This document shows, piece after piece, positions 35,835 to 47,592 of a stretch of 64,000 nt of DNA. Below the pieces are notes generated by a model. That model saw nothing but the letters and a program-made list of their open reading frames with translations. It was not told the origin of the DNA and did not search any database. Positions within the stretch are counted from its first letter, which is position 1, and each line of letters opens with the position of its first letter. The stretch comes from an uncultured Campylobacter sp. (lineage in GTDB: Bacteria > Campylobacterota > Campylobacteria > Campylobacterales > Campylobacteraceae), in assembly GCF_937997535.1 (NCBI RefSeq), contig NZ_CALKTT010000093.1, positions 1-64,000 of the forward strand, written 5' to 3'. The position numbers and the translations under genes are program-made.

Positions 35835-36554
35835 TCATTCCTTTATTAATTTCTCGCGATTTTGCTCGTAAGCATCGCGTAAAAATGGATATAGATCCAC
35901 TGCATCTTTGGTCATTTTTTCATAAAATTTCGGATCGCGCGAGTAATCGTTAAATATTCTAAATCCATTGACGGAGTTTCGAACGGTGCCATCTTTAATA
36001 TAGTTTATCGGATTTGAAAAATAATCTCCGACAAGCCCCGCTGTATCGCGCAGATTGCTCTGTCCCAAAATCGGCCAGACGATATGCGGACCTGCCGGAA
36101 CGCCCCAATATCCGAGCGTTTGCCCGAAATCCTCGTCGTGGCGCGGAATTCCGTAGTATTTGCCTGCCATATCATTAAGCCCGCCGAAGCCGACGGTCGA
36201 ATTGATCAAAAATCGCTTCGTCTCGTCCCAAGAATTTTCAAATTTACCCTGCAATAGGTTGTTTACGAGCCTCATCGGATATAAAATATTATAGAAAAAA
36301 TTTGAAAACGCGCCCTGGATCGGATCGGGCATTACGTAATCGTAGCCGCTGGCTACGGGGGTTAGTATATATGAGTAAAATACGTCGTTGAAGCTCGTCA
36401 TAACGCGGTTATAGCCGCTAAGCGGATCGAAAACCTCACGTTGTGCGAACTCCTCGTCAAAACCATCCGTATCGCTAGGCGCTACGTCTTGCTTTTGCGA
36501 GCAACCGCAGAGTGCCAATGCCGCAGCTAAGAATATAATTTTTATAAATTTCAA
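35835..36554 (-). CDS. mlaA: MlaA/VacJ-family outer-membrane lipoprotein
   Basis: A 239-residue lipoprotein of the VacJ family, which removes mislocated phospholipid from the outer leaflet of the outer membrane. Lipobox ALALCGC; conserved DPLSGYNRVMTSFNDVFYSY, FFYNILYPMRLVNNLLQGKF, NSTVGFGGLNDMAGKYYGIP and GHIV-type segment VPAGPHIVWPILGQSNLRD. Both possible starts are TTG; the one at 36554 has AAGAAGG at the right distance and begins the signal peptide, while that at 36578 would add eight polar residues. First gene of the mlaA-mlaC-RND operon. Confidence 0.92.
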   Translation of the reverse strand: MKFIKIIFLAAALALCGCSQKQDVAPSDTDGFDEEFAQREVFDPLSGYNRVMTSFNDVFYSYILTPVASGYDYVMPDPIQGAFSNFFYNILYPMRLVNNLLQGKFENSWDETKRFLINSTVGFGGLNDMAGKYYGIPRHDEDFGQTLGYWGVPAGPHIVWPILGQSNLRDTAGLVGDYFSNPINYIKDGTVRNSVNGFRIFNDYSRDPKFYEKMTKDAVDLYPFLRDAYEQNREKLIKE

Positions 36555-36681
36555 ATGTGACCCTTCTTTATAAATCAAAGTGGCGATTTTACAAGTTTAA
36601 AGAAATTTTGTCAATAAAGGTAAAATTTCATATAGAATTTCCCTCTTTATATCGCAGAATAAAGCCTGCAGCTCTTTAAGA

Positions 36682-36701
36682 AATATATCAGAGGATATAT
36701 T
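36682..36701. promoter_or_regulatory. Palindromic operator candidate upstream of modE
   Basis: AATATATC and GATATATT form a perfect inverted repeat with eight-base arms and a four-base spacer AGAG. It abuts a -10-like TATAAAAT (36700-36707) and lies 36 bases before the modE start. Its TATAT half-sites resemble those of ModE operators in other proteobacteria, so it may be the autoregulatory site. Confidence 0.5.
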
Positions 36702-36737
36702 ATAAAATCACGTGAAAGTAAATAAGAAAGGATGAAA

Positions 36738-37526
36738 ATGGATGCAAAATTTGCTTTGGAATTCCTGCTTGGCAACAAAGCATCGCTTTTAGCCAAGCAC
36801 ATTAAGCTGCTTAAGGCCGTAGATGAGACTAAAAGTATTACAAAGGCCGCAGAGATCGTAGGAGTGTCGTATAAAAACGGCTGGGACGCACTAAATTTAA
36901 TCAACAACGCGAGCAAAAAGCCGCTCATCGTTCGCACTCAAGGCACTAAGAAAAATAGCGGCTCGGAGCTCACTCCATACGCTCACAAGCTGATTCGCGC
37001 TTATGATGCTATCAGCCACGCGGGTGAGACATTTTTGAGTGAAATTTTAAAGCTTGACGAGATCACCGAAGAAAGTCTTTTAAGCCTGGAGAAGATCGGT
37101 ATGAAACTTTCTGCACGCAATCAGCTAAGTGTTGAGATTACGGATATTCAAACAGGCGCTGTAAATTCTCAAATCACAGCTAAACTCGCAGGTGGCGAAA
37201 TTTTATGCGCGACGGTAACCGTAGAGAGCGAAAAAAATTTAGGGCTAAAGGCGGGCAAGGATGTGCTGTTTTTATTCAAAGCTCCAAGCGTCATCATCGC
37301 TAAAGGAAGCTCGGAGAAGCTAAAACTTAGCACGACGAATCAAATCAAAGGCACGATTAGCGAGGTCAAAATCGGGGCAGTAAACGCAGAGATCTGTCTA
37401 GGCACGAGCTCGCATCAAAACATCACCGCGATCATCACGCGAGAATCTGCCACCGCGATGGCTCTGGGAGTAGGAGATGAGGTAACGGCGATCATCAAGC
37501 CTAGCGAGATCATTATTGGCGCGTAA
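36738..37526 (+). CDS. modE: ModE-family molybdate-responsive regulator
   Basis: A 262-residue regulator. The N-terminal winged helix (about 14-115) has LLKAVDETKSITKAAEIVGVSY and KNGWDALNLINN, the ModE pattern. Two tandem Mop/TOBE domains follow (about 130-195 and 200-262; SARNQLSVEITDIQTGAVNSQ and NQIKGTISEVKIGAVNAEI), which bind molybdate or tungstate. It is thus a full-length ModE. ATGs at 36732 and 36738 exist; AGAAAGGA fits the second better. It directly precedes modA and probably represses the mod genes when molybdate is present. Confidence 0.93.
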   Translation: MDAKFALEFLLGNKASLLAKHIKLLKAVDETKSITKAAEIVGVSYKNGWDALNLINNASKKPLIVRTQGTKKNSGSELTPYAHKLIRAYDAISHAGETFLSEILKLDEITEESLLSLEKIGMKLSARNQLSVEITDIQTGAVNSQITAKLAGGEILCATVTVESEKNLGLKAGKDVLFLFKAPSVIIAKGSSEKLKLSTTNQIKGTISEVKIGAVNAEICLGTSSHQNITAIITRESATAMALGVGDEVTAIIKPSEIIIGA

Positions 37527-37585
37527 TAGGGTGAAATTGGGTGCGTAAAATTTTAAAATTTAAGGCGTAAATTTAAAATTTTAGA

Positions 37586-37591
37586 TACAAT
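37586..37591 (+). promoter_or_regulatory. -10 box of modA
   Basis: TACAAT in the context TTAGATACAAT, 36 bases before the modA start. An 18-base AT palindrome of TAAAATTTT-type arms occurs just upstream. Confidence 0.5.
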
Positions 37592-37627
37592 TCAATTCTC
37601 TGTGAGAGCCGAAACGAAAGGCATAAA

Positions 37628-38395
37628 ATGAAGTTGAAAGCAGTGCTTTTAGGAATTTTAACCGCAGGCGCGCTAAGCGCCGGAGAGGTCAGCGTCGCAG
37701 CCGCTGCGAACACGACGTATGCGTTTGACGAGATCAAGGCGGAATTTGTCAAGCTGCATCCGCAAACTACGCTAAATGTGAGCTTGGGTGCGAGCGGTGC
37801 GCTTAGCACGCAGATCAAAAACGGCGCTTCGTTTGATGTTTTTATGGCGGCTGATATGAAATTTGCAGACGATATGTATAAAGAGGGCTTTGCGACGGCG
37901 CCTGCCAAAACTTACGCCAAAGGCAAAGTGGCGATGTTTAGCGTGCGCGGCGTAGATCTTAGCAAGGGGCTTGAAATTTTAAAAGACCCTAGCGTTAAAA
38001 CGATTTCCATAGCAAATCCAAAGACCGCTCCTTACGGCACCGCAAGCGTACAGGCCTTCCAAAAAGCGGGAGTTTACGATGAGATCAAAGGCAAAATCGT
38101 AGAAGCAAAATCGATTGGCGAGGCTCTTTCACAAGCGCTTAAAGCGTCCGACGTTGGTTTTATCGCAGCTAGCGCGATGTATGCGCCTAAGATGGCAAAG
38201 GACGGCTGCAACGGCAAGCCTTGCAAAGAGGGCGAAAATTTCGTCTTGGTTGACACCAAACTCTACGAGCCGATAGCTCAAGGCATGGTCGTGCTAAACC
38301 GCGCCAAAGACAATGCTGAAGCCAAGGCGTTTTATGATTTTATCCTAAGCGATAAGGGCAGGGCGATCTTTGCTAAATACGGATACGAGTTTTAA
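37628..38395 (+). CDS. modA: Molybdate ABC transporter substrate-binding protein
   Basis: A 255-residue periplasmic binding protein. Signal peptide about 1-19; then VSVAAAANTTYAFDEIKAEF, NVSLGASGALSTQIKNGASFDVFMAADMKF (oxyanion-binding Ser residues) and ANPKTAPYGTASVQAF, the standard ModA pattern. It delivers molybdate or tungstate to ModBC. It overlaps the following TOBE gene by one base. Confidence 0.96.
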   Translation: MKLKAVLLGILTAGALSAGEVSVAAAANTTYAFDEIKAEFVKLHPQTTLNVSLGASGALSTQIKNGASFDVFMAADMKFADDMYKEGFATAPAKTYAKGKVAMFSVRGVDLSKGLEILKDPSVKTISIANPKTAPYGTASVQAFQKAGVYDEIKGKIVEAKSIGEALSQALKASDVGFIAASAMYAPKMAKDGCNGKPCKEGENFVLVDTKLYEPIAQGMVVLNRAKDNAEAKAFYDFILSDKGRAIFAKYGYEF

Positions 38396-38787
38396 TGATT
38401 AGAGCGAGAATCAACGAAATTTTACAAAAAGACGGCATCCATTCAGTAGGATTTATCGCGGGCGGTATCAAGCTACGTGGTGTATTTCTGCAGCTAAGTA
38501 GCGAGCTTAAGGCGGGCAGCGAAGTTTACGTGGGCTTTAAAAGCACTGATGTGCTTTTATCTCGCGAAGCCCTAAGTGGTGTATCTAGCGAAAATGAAAT
38601 TCACGGCAAGATTACGAGCCTAAGTTTGGGCGAAATTCTATGCACGCTTAGATTTGAAGGCAAGATAAGCTTTGATGTGCTCATTAGCGCGCATTCTGCG
38701 CAGGAGCTTGCTTTACGCGAGGGCGACGAGGTTTTCGCATACATTAGCGCCACTGCGATATATATAGAAAAATATGATAACGATTGA
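38395..38787 (+). CDS. TOBE/Mop-domain protein of the molybdate operon
   Basis: A 130-residue protein made of Mop/TOBE-like repeats, with no DNA-binding or ATPase domain. Residues about 1-60 and 65-128 look like two Mop units (ENEIHGKITSLSLGEILCTL, then EGDEVFAYISATAIYI). Mop proteins bind molybdate and act as stores or sensors. C. jejuni has a similar small gene inside its mod operon. It overlaps modC by 14 bases, so it is translated with the transporter. Confidence 0.85.
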   Translation: MIRARINEILQKDGIHSVGFIAGGIKLRGVFLQLSSELKAGSEVYVGFKSTDVLLSREALSGVSSENEIHGKITSLSLGEILCTLRFEGKISFDVLISAHSAQELALREGDEVFAYISATAIYIEKYDND

Positions 38788-39622
38788 TTGTAAGAAAAAA
38801 ATCAGTGATGATTTCTCGATTGATGCTCGCTTAGAGATTAACAAAGGCTCGTTTGTGTGCCTATATGGGCGCAGCGGCAGCGGTAAGACTACACTGCTGC
38901 GCATTTTGGCTGGATTCTTGCGCGCAGATAGTGGTAGCATAAAAGACGGCGATCGTGTGCTGCAAGAAGGTAATGAATTCTTAAGTGCGGGCAAGCGCAG
39001 GATCGGCTTTTTATTTCAAGACTACGCACTTTTTGAGAATATGAGCGTGACGGGCAATCTACTTTTTGCCAGAAACGATCCGCAAAAAGCCGCAATGCTG
39101 CTTGAAATTTTAGAGCTTAGCGAGTTTGCAAAATCCGGTGTCGAGGGTCTTAGCGGCGGACAGAAGCAGCGCGTAGCACTTGCTCGCGCGCTGATGCAAG
39201 AGCCTGAAATTTTGCTACTTGACGAGCCGCTTTCGGCGCTTGATTTTACGATGCGCGAAAAAATCCAAGAGTATTTGCTAAAGATCCACGAGCAGTTTCA
39301 TCAGACCGTGATTTTGGTAAGCCACGACATAAGCGAGATTTATAGGCTTTGCAAGCGAGTTTATGAGATGAAGGATGGCAGGATCGTCCGCACCGGTACG
39401 CCGGAGGAAATTTTTCTTAAAACTAGCGGCTCGCAGAAGTTTTCTTTCGCGGGCAAGGTTGTCGATTTGCAAGCACGCGACGGGATCAAAGTGGCTGTCG
39501 TAGCGATCGGTAGCCAGCTGTGCGAAGTGGTGCTAAGCAATGCAGAAGCCGATGGCTTGCAAGTAGGCGATGAGGTCAAAGCGGGTGCCAAAGCCTTTAA
39601 TATCACTCTGCGTAAAATTTAA
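38774..39622 (+). CDS. modC: Molybdate ABC transporter ATP-binding protein
   Basis: A 282-residue ATPase that powers ModB. Walker A YGRSGSGKTTLLRIL (about 32-46), Q-loop FLFQDYALFENMS, ABC signature LSGGQKQRVALARAL (about 125), Walker B ILLLDEPLSALDF and H-loop VSHD. A single TOBE domain closes the protein (about 215-282). The start lies inside the TOBE gene. It is separated from modB by 979 bases, which is unusual. Confidence 0.95.
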   Translation: MITIDCKKKISDDFSIDARLEINKGSFVCLYGRSGSGKTTLLRILAGFLRADSGSIKDGDRVLQEGNEFLSAGKRRIGFLFQDYALFENMSVTGNLLFARNDPQKAAMLLEILELSEFAKSGVEGLSGGQKQRVALARALMQEPEILLLDEPLSALDFTMREKIQEYLLKIHEQFHQTVILVSHDISEIYRLCKRVYEMKDGRIVRTGTPEEIFLKTSGSQKFSFAGKVVDLQARDGIKVAVVAIGSQLCEVVLSNAEADGLQVGDEVKAGAKAFNITLRKI

Positions 39623-40601
39623 ACTTGCAGACAAGCTTTTAGGTGCGCCTAAGTAGGAAACTTCAACTAGATTAGAGATTTAAATACAGGCTTTTATGGA
39701 ATTTAGACGAGGGATTTTGCGAAATTTTAGCTAGATTTGCCCGCAAAATACGGTGAGATTTTAAAATTTCATTCGCATCGCGCTTAGATTTTCATGAAAC
39801 ACAAAATTTAAACGCAGGCTAGAGTAAAACCGCAATGCAAGACTAGATAGCGTGGGAAAATTAAGCTTAAATTTTAGATTTTGCGCAGACAGGCGCCGTT
39901 AAATTCCTTCTTTGAATTTATTAATTGGCGTGGTGGGTTTATTTTTAAATTTGGCGGCTTTTAGCTTACTTTTTTGGCAGGAGTTGCGCGAATTCTATCA
40001 TGCGATCTTGGTAAAAATTTAATGTAAAGCTTCGCAAAAACTTAAATTTTTAGATTTGGAATTTTGCCTGGATTTTGTGGCTTTGAAATTTTAAAAGCTC
40101 TAACGGCTTGAAGCTTGCGTGCTAAACTCGCTTCATAAGAGCTGTGGCAGGATTTCATTAACCCGGTTTTTTACATTTATGCGAAATTTTAATTTCGTCT
40201 TGTCGGGCTCAATCAAATTTCACTAGGTCGTTCGGAAGGTGTCGTTTAGCCTATCTTGCGTGAAATTTGCGCTCAGATAAATCCTGCCCGCTTAAGTTTT
40301 AAAGCCTAGTGAAGCTTTTTGAAATTTAGCTCAGCAAAATTCGTGGCCTTAAAAATTTGCCAGCTTGGTAGAGAGCTTAAAGATTCGGCAGGATTTGCAC
40401 GCTTGAAGGAATTTATTAGCCAAGCACTTTTATAAATTCCGCTCGCTTTAGCTTGCACGAAATTTTCAAAATTTCATTTTGCAAAGCCTTATGACTATGA
40501 GGTTTGCGCAAATTCTATCTAGCTTTGCCTCTAAATTTTAAAGTAGGGCTAGGCTTTTAAGATTTTATAGTTTGGGCCCAGTGGCTCGGCTCGGAGGATA
40601 A
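39623..40601. other. 979-bp gene-free spacer inside the mod locus, dense in RAATTY
   Basis: No credible frame is seen on either strand. By hand I count 25 RAATTY hexamers, about one per 39 bases. The word GGCAGGATTT recurs at about 40147 and 40388 (plus) and about 40277 (minus), with GGCAGGAGTT near 39977; TTGCGCGAATTCTATC near 39984 and TTGCGCAAATTCTATC near 40504 match closely. It separates modC from modB, which are normally adjacent. It may be decayed genes or accumulated repeat-like sequence. Confidence 0.7.
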
Positions 40602-41291
40602 ATGTTTGAAATTCTAAAGGGGCTCGATTACACGCCGTTTCTCGTTTCATTAAAGCTTGCGAGCTTAACGACATTTGCGTTGTTTATCATCTGCGTGCCG
40701 CTTGCATTTTTTATAGCGAAAAAAAATTTCCGCGGCAAAAGCGTGATCGAATCGATCATCTCGCTTCCGCTCGTGCTGCCGCCTTCGGTGCTAGGGTTTT
40801 ACCTACTCGTTTTTCTATCGCCGTATTCGGTGCTGGGGGAGTTTTTCGACAAACACTTCGGGCTTAGACTCGTATTTAATTTCAGCGGGCTTGTGATCGC
40901 GAGCTGTATCTACTCGCTGCCGTTTATGTTTTCGCCGCTGGTTTCGGGCTTTCGTTCGCTTCCGCGCTCGCTTTTTTGGGCGTGCGATTCGCTCGGCAAG
41001 GGCTATTTTTCCAAGCTTTTTCGCGTCGCGTTACCCGCGATACGCCACTCCCTGCTTAGCGCCTTGGTGATCTGCTTCGCGCACACGATGGGCGAGTTCG
41101 GCGTCGTGCTGATGATCGGCGGCAGCGTGAGCGAGCAGACCAAGGTCGCCTCCATCGCGATTTATGAAGCGACCGAAACGCTCGATTTCGCGCAGGCTCA
41201 CGCGTATTCGGCGCTGATGCTTATTTTTAGCTTCGCGGTACTTTTAATGATGCATTTTTTGGGTGCGCGCGGAGCGAAAATCAAAGCTTAA
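40602..41291 (+). CDS. modB: Molybdate ABC transporter permease
   Basis: A 229-residue permease with about five membrane helices. The ABC-permease EAA loop is visible at WACDSLGKGYFSKLFRVALPAIRHSLLSAL (about 129-158), followed by AHTMGEFGVVLMIGGSVSEQTKVASIAIYEA, the ModB/CysT signature region. Very good ribosome site GGAGGATAA. Despite the long gap behind modC it is intact. Its expression must either cross the spacer or come from a promoter in it. Confidence 0.95.
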   Translation: MFEILKGLDYTPFLVSLKLASLTTFALFIICVPLAFFIAKKNFRGKSVIESIISLPLVLPPSVLGFYLLVFLSPYSVLGEFFDKHFGLRLVFNFSGLVIASCIYSLPFMFSPLVSGFRSLPRSLFWACDSLGKGYFSKLFRVALPAIRHSLLSALVICFAHTMGEFGVVLMIGGSVSEQTKVASIAIYEATETLDFAQAHAYSALMLIFSFAVLLMMHFLGARGAKIKA

Positions 41292-41342
41292 ATAGGCTTT
41301 AAAACGAAATTTGCTAAAATCCCGCAAAATTTGGAATTTGGC

Positions 41343-44300
41343 ATGAAAAACAAAAAAGACTTCGTTACCGAAAGATTTAACGCCGCCTTGATTCTAGGTG
41401 CTGCGCTACTTACGCTTGTAGTAGTTTGCGAGATTAGCTTTTTGCGCACTAGGATCGCTACGCAGCTTGATTTGCGGACGCGCACGGCGATTACTTTACT
41501 TAAAAATACCGACGAGTCGCTTTTTAGCGAGCTTGAAATTCTAAAAGAAACTATCCTTTCTTTAGACGCAAGGCATGAGGCTGCGCAAAGCGAGCTTTAC
41601 GCGGATTTGATCCGCAATGTCGTAAAATCTTCTCATAGATTTGACGCTATTTTTTATCTGCGCGCCCGCGGCGCGGAGCAGGAGAGCTTGGCGCATTTTT
41701 CATCGGATGCGCATATTTCGGATCTTGGCGAGATACGGCTTGCGGATATCGCAAGCGAGCTAAAAAAGGATGAATGGGTATCGCGCTATATGATGATGGA
41801 TGGGGCATGGCGGTATTTTTTAATCAAGCGCGTAAACGCTGATTCGTATCTACTAGGTTTTGCCAACACCGCTAGGCCGATTGCCAGGCTCTCTTCGCTG
41901 GGCGATATTTTGGTCTTTAACGCCGAAGGCAAATTCTTTAACGCTCCTGGCAGCGTAACCGATATATTAGGGCAGGATTTTGATTTTTCGCGCCTAGGCG
42001 AAGTGGTAAGCTTCGAAGACGAATCGGGGTTAAGTTTTGCTTATCTTGCGAAATTTGGAGATAATTTCGTAATGGCTCGCGAACGAGCCGGCTATTTTTT
42101 GGGCGCGGACGATTTTATCGTCGTAGCGCTAGCGGCGGCTATTTTAGCTTATTTAATCCTTCTAATTTCAAATTTTACGTTTTTAAAAAAGTGCGTTTTC
42201 ATCCCGCTTGCAGCAGTTCAAAACGCTCTGCGCCAAGGGGATTATCACTCCAAAATTCGCGATATAGAAGCGCTAAATCCGCTAAGCTCCGTCTTAGAAA
42301 TTTCTAAATCCATAGACGAGGTTTTGAAGTCTAATTTGCGCCACGGAGATTTTAGTCTCAGCTTTAAAGATGCGCTAAAATATAGCTCCCTTTCGGTGCT
42401 TAGCATCGATAATGTAGCAGGCACGATCGAAAGCGCTAGCAACGGCGCACGCGAGCTTTACGGCGATGACGTCGTAGGACGGAATATATTCGCGCTGCAA
42501 GCAGGCTCATTTTACGATCACGCCTATCAAACCCAGCGCGCAAACTATGTCAAAGAAAACTATGTCGTAACCCGCCAAGAGACCAAAAATGGCGTCAAAG
42601 ACCTTTATGTAAAAAAATCTTATATCCGCGACGGAAGTAAAATTTCAACCCTTTTTGTGGTGCTGGATGCGTCAAAATATCGCAGATTTTACGATGAAAC
42701 TAAGCAAAAATATGAGTATTTAAATCACGCGCCTATCGTTACGCTCGTGTTTGACTACACTTCAGGCAAGATCGTAGATGCTAGTAAAAATATAAAAGAG
42801 CTTTGGGGTTACGAAGCGGCGCAGTTTTTAAGCGGCGAGATAAGGCTATGGGATTTGCTGGATGAAAAGGATGCGAATGAGGCTAAAAATGAAATTTTAA
42901 ACCGCTTAGCCGATATGCCTTCAGAAGAGCTAAGCTTTTCTCAAAGCTATAAAATTCGCCATAATGACAATATCCGCTATAGCTACGAAGTGAGCATCTA
43001 TGTCAAAAAGTCCGCCGCCAGGGCTGCGTTTTATTTTCAAAATATCGATGACGATGTTAAGGCGATCCGCGGCTTGCAGGAGGATTTGGACTTTTATCGC
43101 ACGGTAATCGAGACTAGGAATTTTTGCACCTGCTTAATCGATCTTGATGCGCAGACGCTGTCGTTTGATAAAAATTACTTTAAAATTTTAAAATATCGCG
43201 GCAAAAGGCTAAATACTGCGATGAGCTTTGGGGAGTTTAGTTATGAAATTTACTTCGCGGATTTAGAGAATTTCAATAAAATGATCCGCGAATGCACCGC
43301 CGGGCTTAGGAGCGATTTTAGCTGCGAATTCCGCCTGCGAAATGCCGCTAATGCCTATACTTGGATCAGTATGCAAGGCTACGTCACCGAAAAGCACGGC
43401 TCTCGCTCTCGCCTTGTAAAAACTACGCTCGAAGATATTAGCTCGCGCAAGCAGACGGAGCTGGAGTTAAATTTAAACGCCAACGTATTTTCGCGCTCGC
43501 TAGAGGCGATCTTAATCACAGATGAGAGCGGTCGCGTGCTGCGCGCTAATAACGCTTTTTACGAAATTACCGGCTATAGCGAAAGCCAAACTATCGGCAA
43601 AATTCCAAATTTCTTCGCTCCTACAGAGGGCGGGGCAGACGTGATGGAGAGGATTAGAAAAAATCTCGTTGGCAAACAGACCTCCTATAAAGATGAAATT
43701 TACGGGCTGAAAAAGGACGGTGGCACCTTTCCTGCGTTATTTACGGCGATCGCGATAAAGGATGATTTTTCGCTTACCTCAAATTTCATTTTGATGTTTA
43801 CCGAAATTTCGCAGATCAAGCAAAAAGAGAGCGAGCTAGCCAAGATCGCCCATCACGACGCGCTTACCGGGCTTCCGAACAGAGTGTATTTTATGAAGGC
43901 TGCGCAGAGATTTACGGCAAACTCGGGCGAAAATTCCAAGCTTATGGCGGTGCTTTTCATCGATTTTGACGGCTTTAAGGCGATCAACGACACCTACGGG
44001 CACGAGGTCGGCGATATGTTTTTACAAGCGATCTCAAAGGCGATGAGCGGGCTACTGCGCAAAGGCGATATCTTAGCGCGCCTAGGCGGCGATGAGTTTG
44101 GCGCTATCATTGGCGATCTGCAAAGTAAGGATGCCGCGCATGTGCTATTAGATCGTCTGCTTGGAATTTCAAAGATAAAATTTAACCTCAAAGGCAACGA
44201 AATTAGCGCAAGCATCAGCGTTGGCGCAGCGTTTTACGACGGCAGCGAAAAGATCGATTTTCCAGGACTTTTATCGCGCGCAGACAGGGCGATGTATCGC

Positions 44301-45406
44301 GCTAAAACGAGCGGCAAAAACCGCTACTGCATCTTTGAGCGCGCCGAAGCAGATGAATCTAGCGAGGAAGGGATTGCTGCGGCGATCAAAGAGGGGGAGT
44401 TTTTTGTGCTCTATCAGCCGATCATTAGCGGAGCGCAGATTTACGGATATGAGCTGCTTTTACGCTGGGATCGCGGAAAGCGCGGAATTCTTGCCCCACA
44501 GGATTTTGCGCAGATATTAAGCGAGCCGCGATTTGAGTTGCCGATCTCAAAATTTGCGTTTTCAAAGATGGTGGAATTTAACGCTCAAACGGGCGCAAAC
44601 TGCTCTATAAACGTAAGTTTAGCCGTGCTTACAAACGACGAATTTTACGATTTTGTAGCTCACAGCTTGCGAGACAGAGCTAATGCAAAAGGCGAGTTGA
44701 TGTTTGAGATAACCGATTTTAGCGAGCAAAATTTTAAGGAATTCGCCCCTGCGCGTGGGCGTTATGCAGATCTTGGGGTTAAATTTGCCCTTAATAGTGC
44801 AAATAAAAGCAATATCCCATTCCTGAATGCCCAGCCTTTCGATGTCGTTAAAATCGACCGCGAGCTCTGCCTTGACATAGGCAAGAAAAAAAATGCTATC
44901 CGAACGATGGTGGAGATTACGGGCAAACTAAAGCGGGAGTTTGGATTCGCAGTAGGTGCTCAAGGCGTCGAAAATGCGCTATCGCTGCGGCTTTTAAACA
45001 ATTTGAAATTTAACTATCTGCAGGGAAATTTTATCGCAAAAGCGCTTGATCGTAGAGAGATAGACGCTTTCATCGCGCGCTTTAAAGATACGCCCAAACT
45101 CGCAGCTATCGACAAAGATGAGTTTATCAGTTTTTTAAACGCGCTTGATTACAAAGAGCTTGCTTTAAGCTTCGTTTTGCGCGCTGATGCAGGCGATCTG
45201 AGCCCCGGAGAGTTTGAAGGCTTTAGAGCAAAATTCGGCGAAATTTTAAACAAAACTCAAAGCGCGGGCGGCGAAAAATTTGCGCTAAATACAGAAATAC
45301 GTAAGCAAATTTTAGATATTCTTTCGCTTGATTACCGCGTTTTGGCAAGCTTCATTCAGAGCTTTAAAACGCGGCTGAATCAGTTCATAAGCGATTTGGA
45401 GGCAGC

Positions 45407-45410
<4 letters not shown>
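41343..45410 (+). CDS. PAS-GGDEF-EAL signalling protein with intact GGDEF and degenerate EAL
   Basis: A 1355-residue membrane protein. Helix about 10-30, a large periplasmic sensor region, helix about 258-282, then about four PAS-like units (near 345, 458, 585 and 712). The GGDEF domain (about 830-995) has HHDALTGLPNR, DGFKAINDTYGHEVGD and ARLGGDEFGA, with an RKGD inhibitory-site motif five residues before GGDEF, so it should make cyclic di-GMP. The EAL domain (about 1020-1250) is degenerate: ELL instead of EAL, no DDFGTG motif (ALNSANKSN in its place) and AQGVE for AEGVE, so it is unlikely to be a phosphodiesterase. A TTG at 41331 is an alternative start. It overlaps hisZ by four bases. Confidence 0.9.
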
Positions 45411-47517
<2,107 letters not shown>

Positions 47518-47521
47518 ACCC

Positions 47522-47543
47522 GGTGAAATTTTAAAATTTCACC
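47522..47543. terminator. Perfect AT-rich palindrome after purA
   Basis: GGTGAAATTTT and AAAATTTCACC meet without a loop, four bases after the purA stop; the RNA would open a few central pairs. Probably a bidirectional terminator. It is one of many palindromes in this window built on an AAATTTTAAAATTT core. Confidence 0.6.
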
Positions 47544-47592
47544 CGTTGCGGGCGGCGAGACCGCTCATAGAACTGAATTTAAAGGAACGATC

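Noticed and set aside
44407..45160. Active cyclic di-GMP phosphodiesterase
   Set aside because: The EAL and DDFGTG motifs are replaced, so catalysis is not expected.
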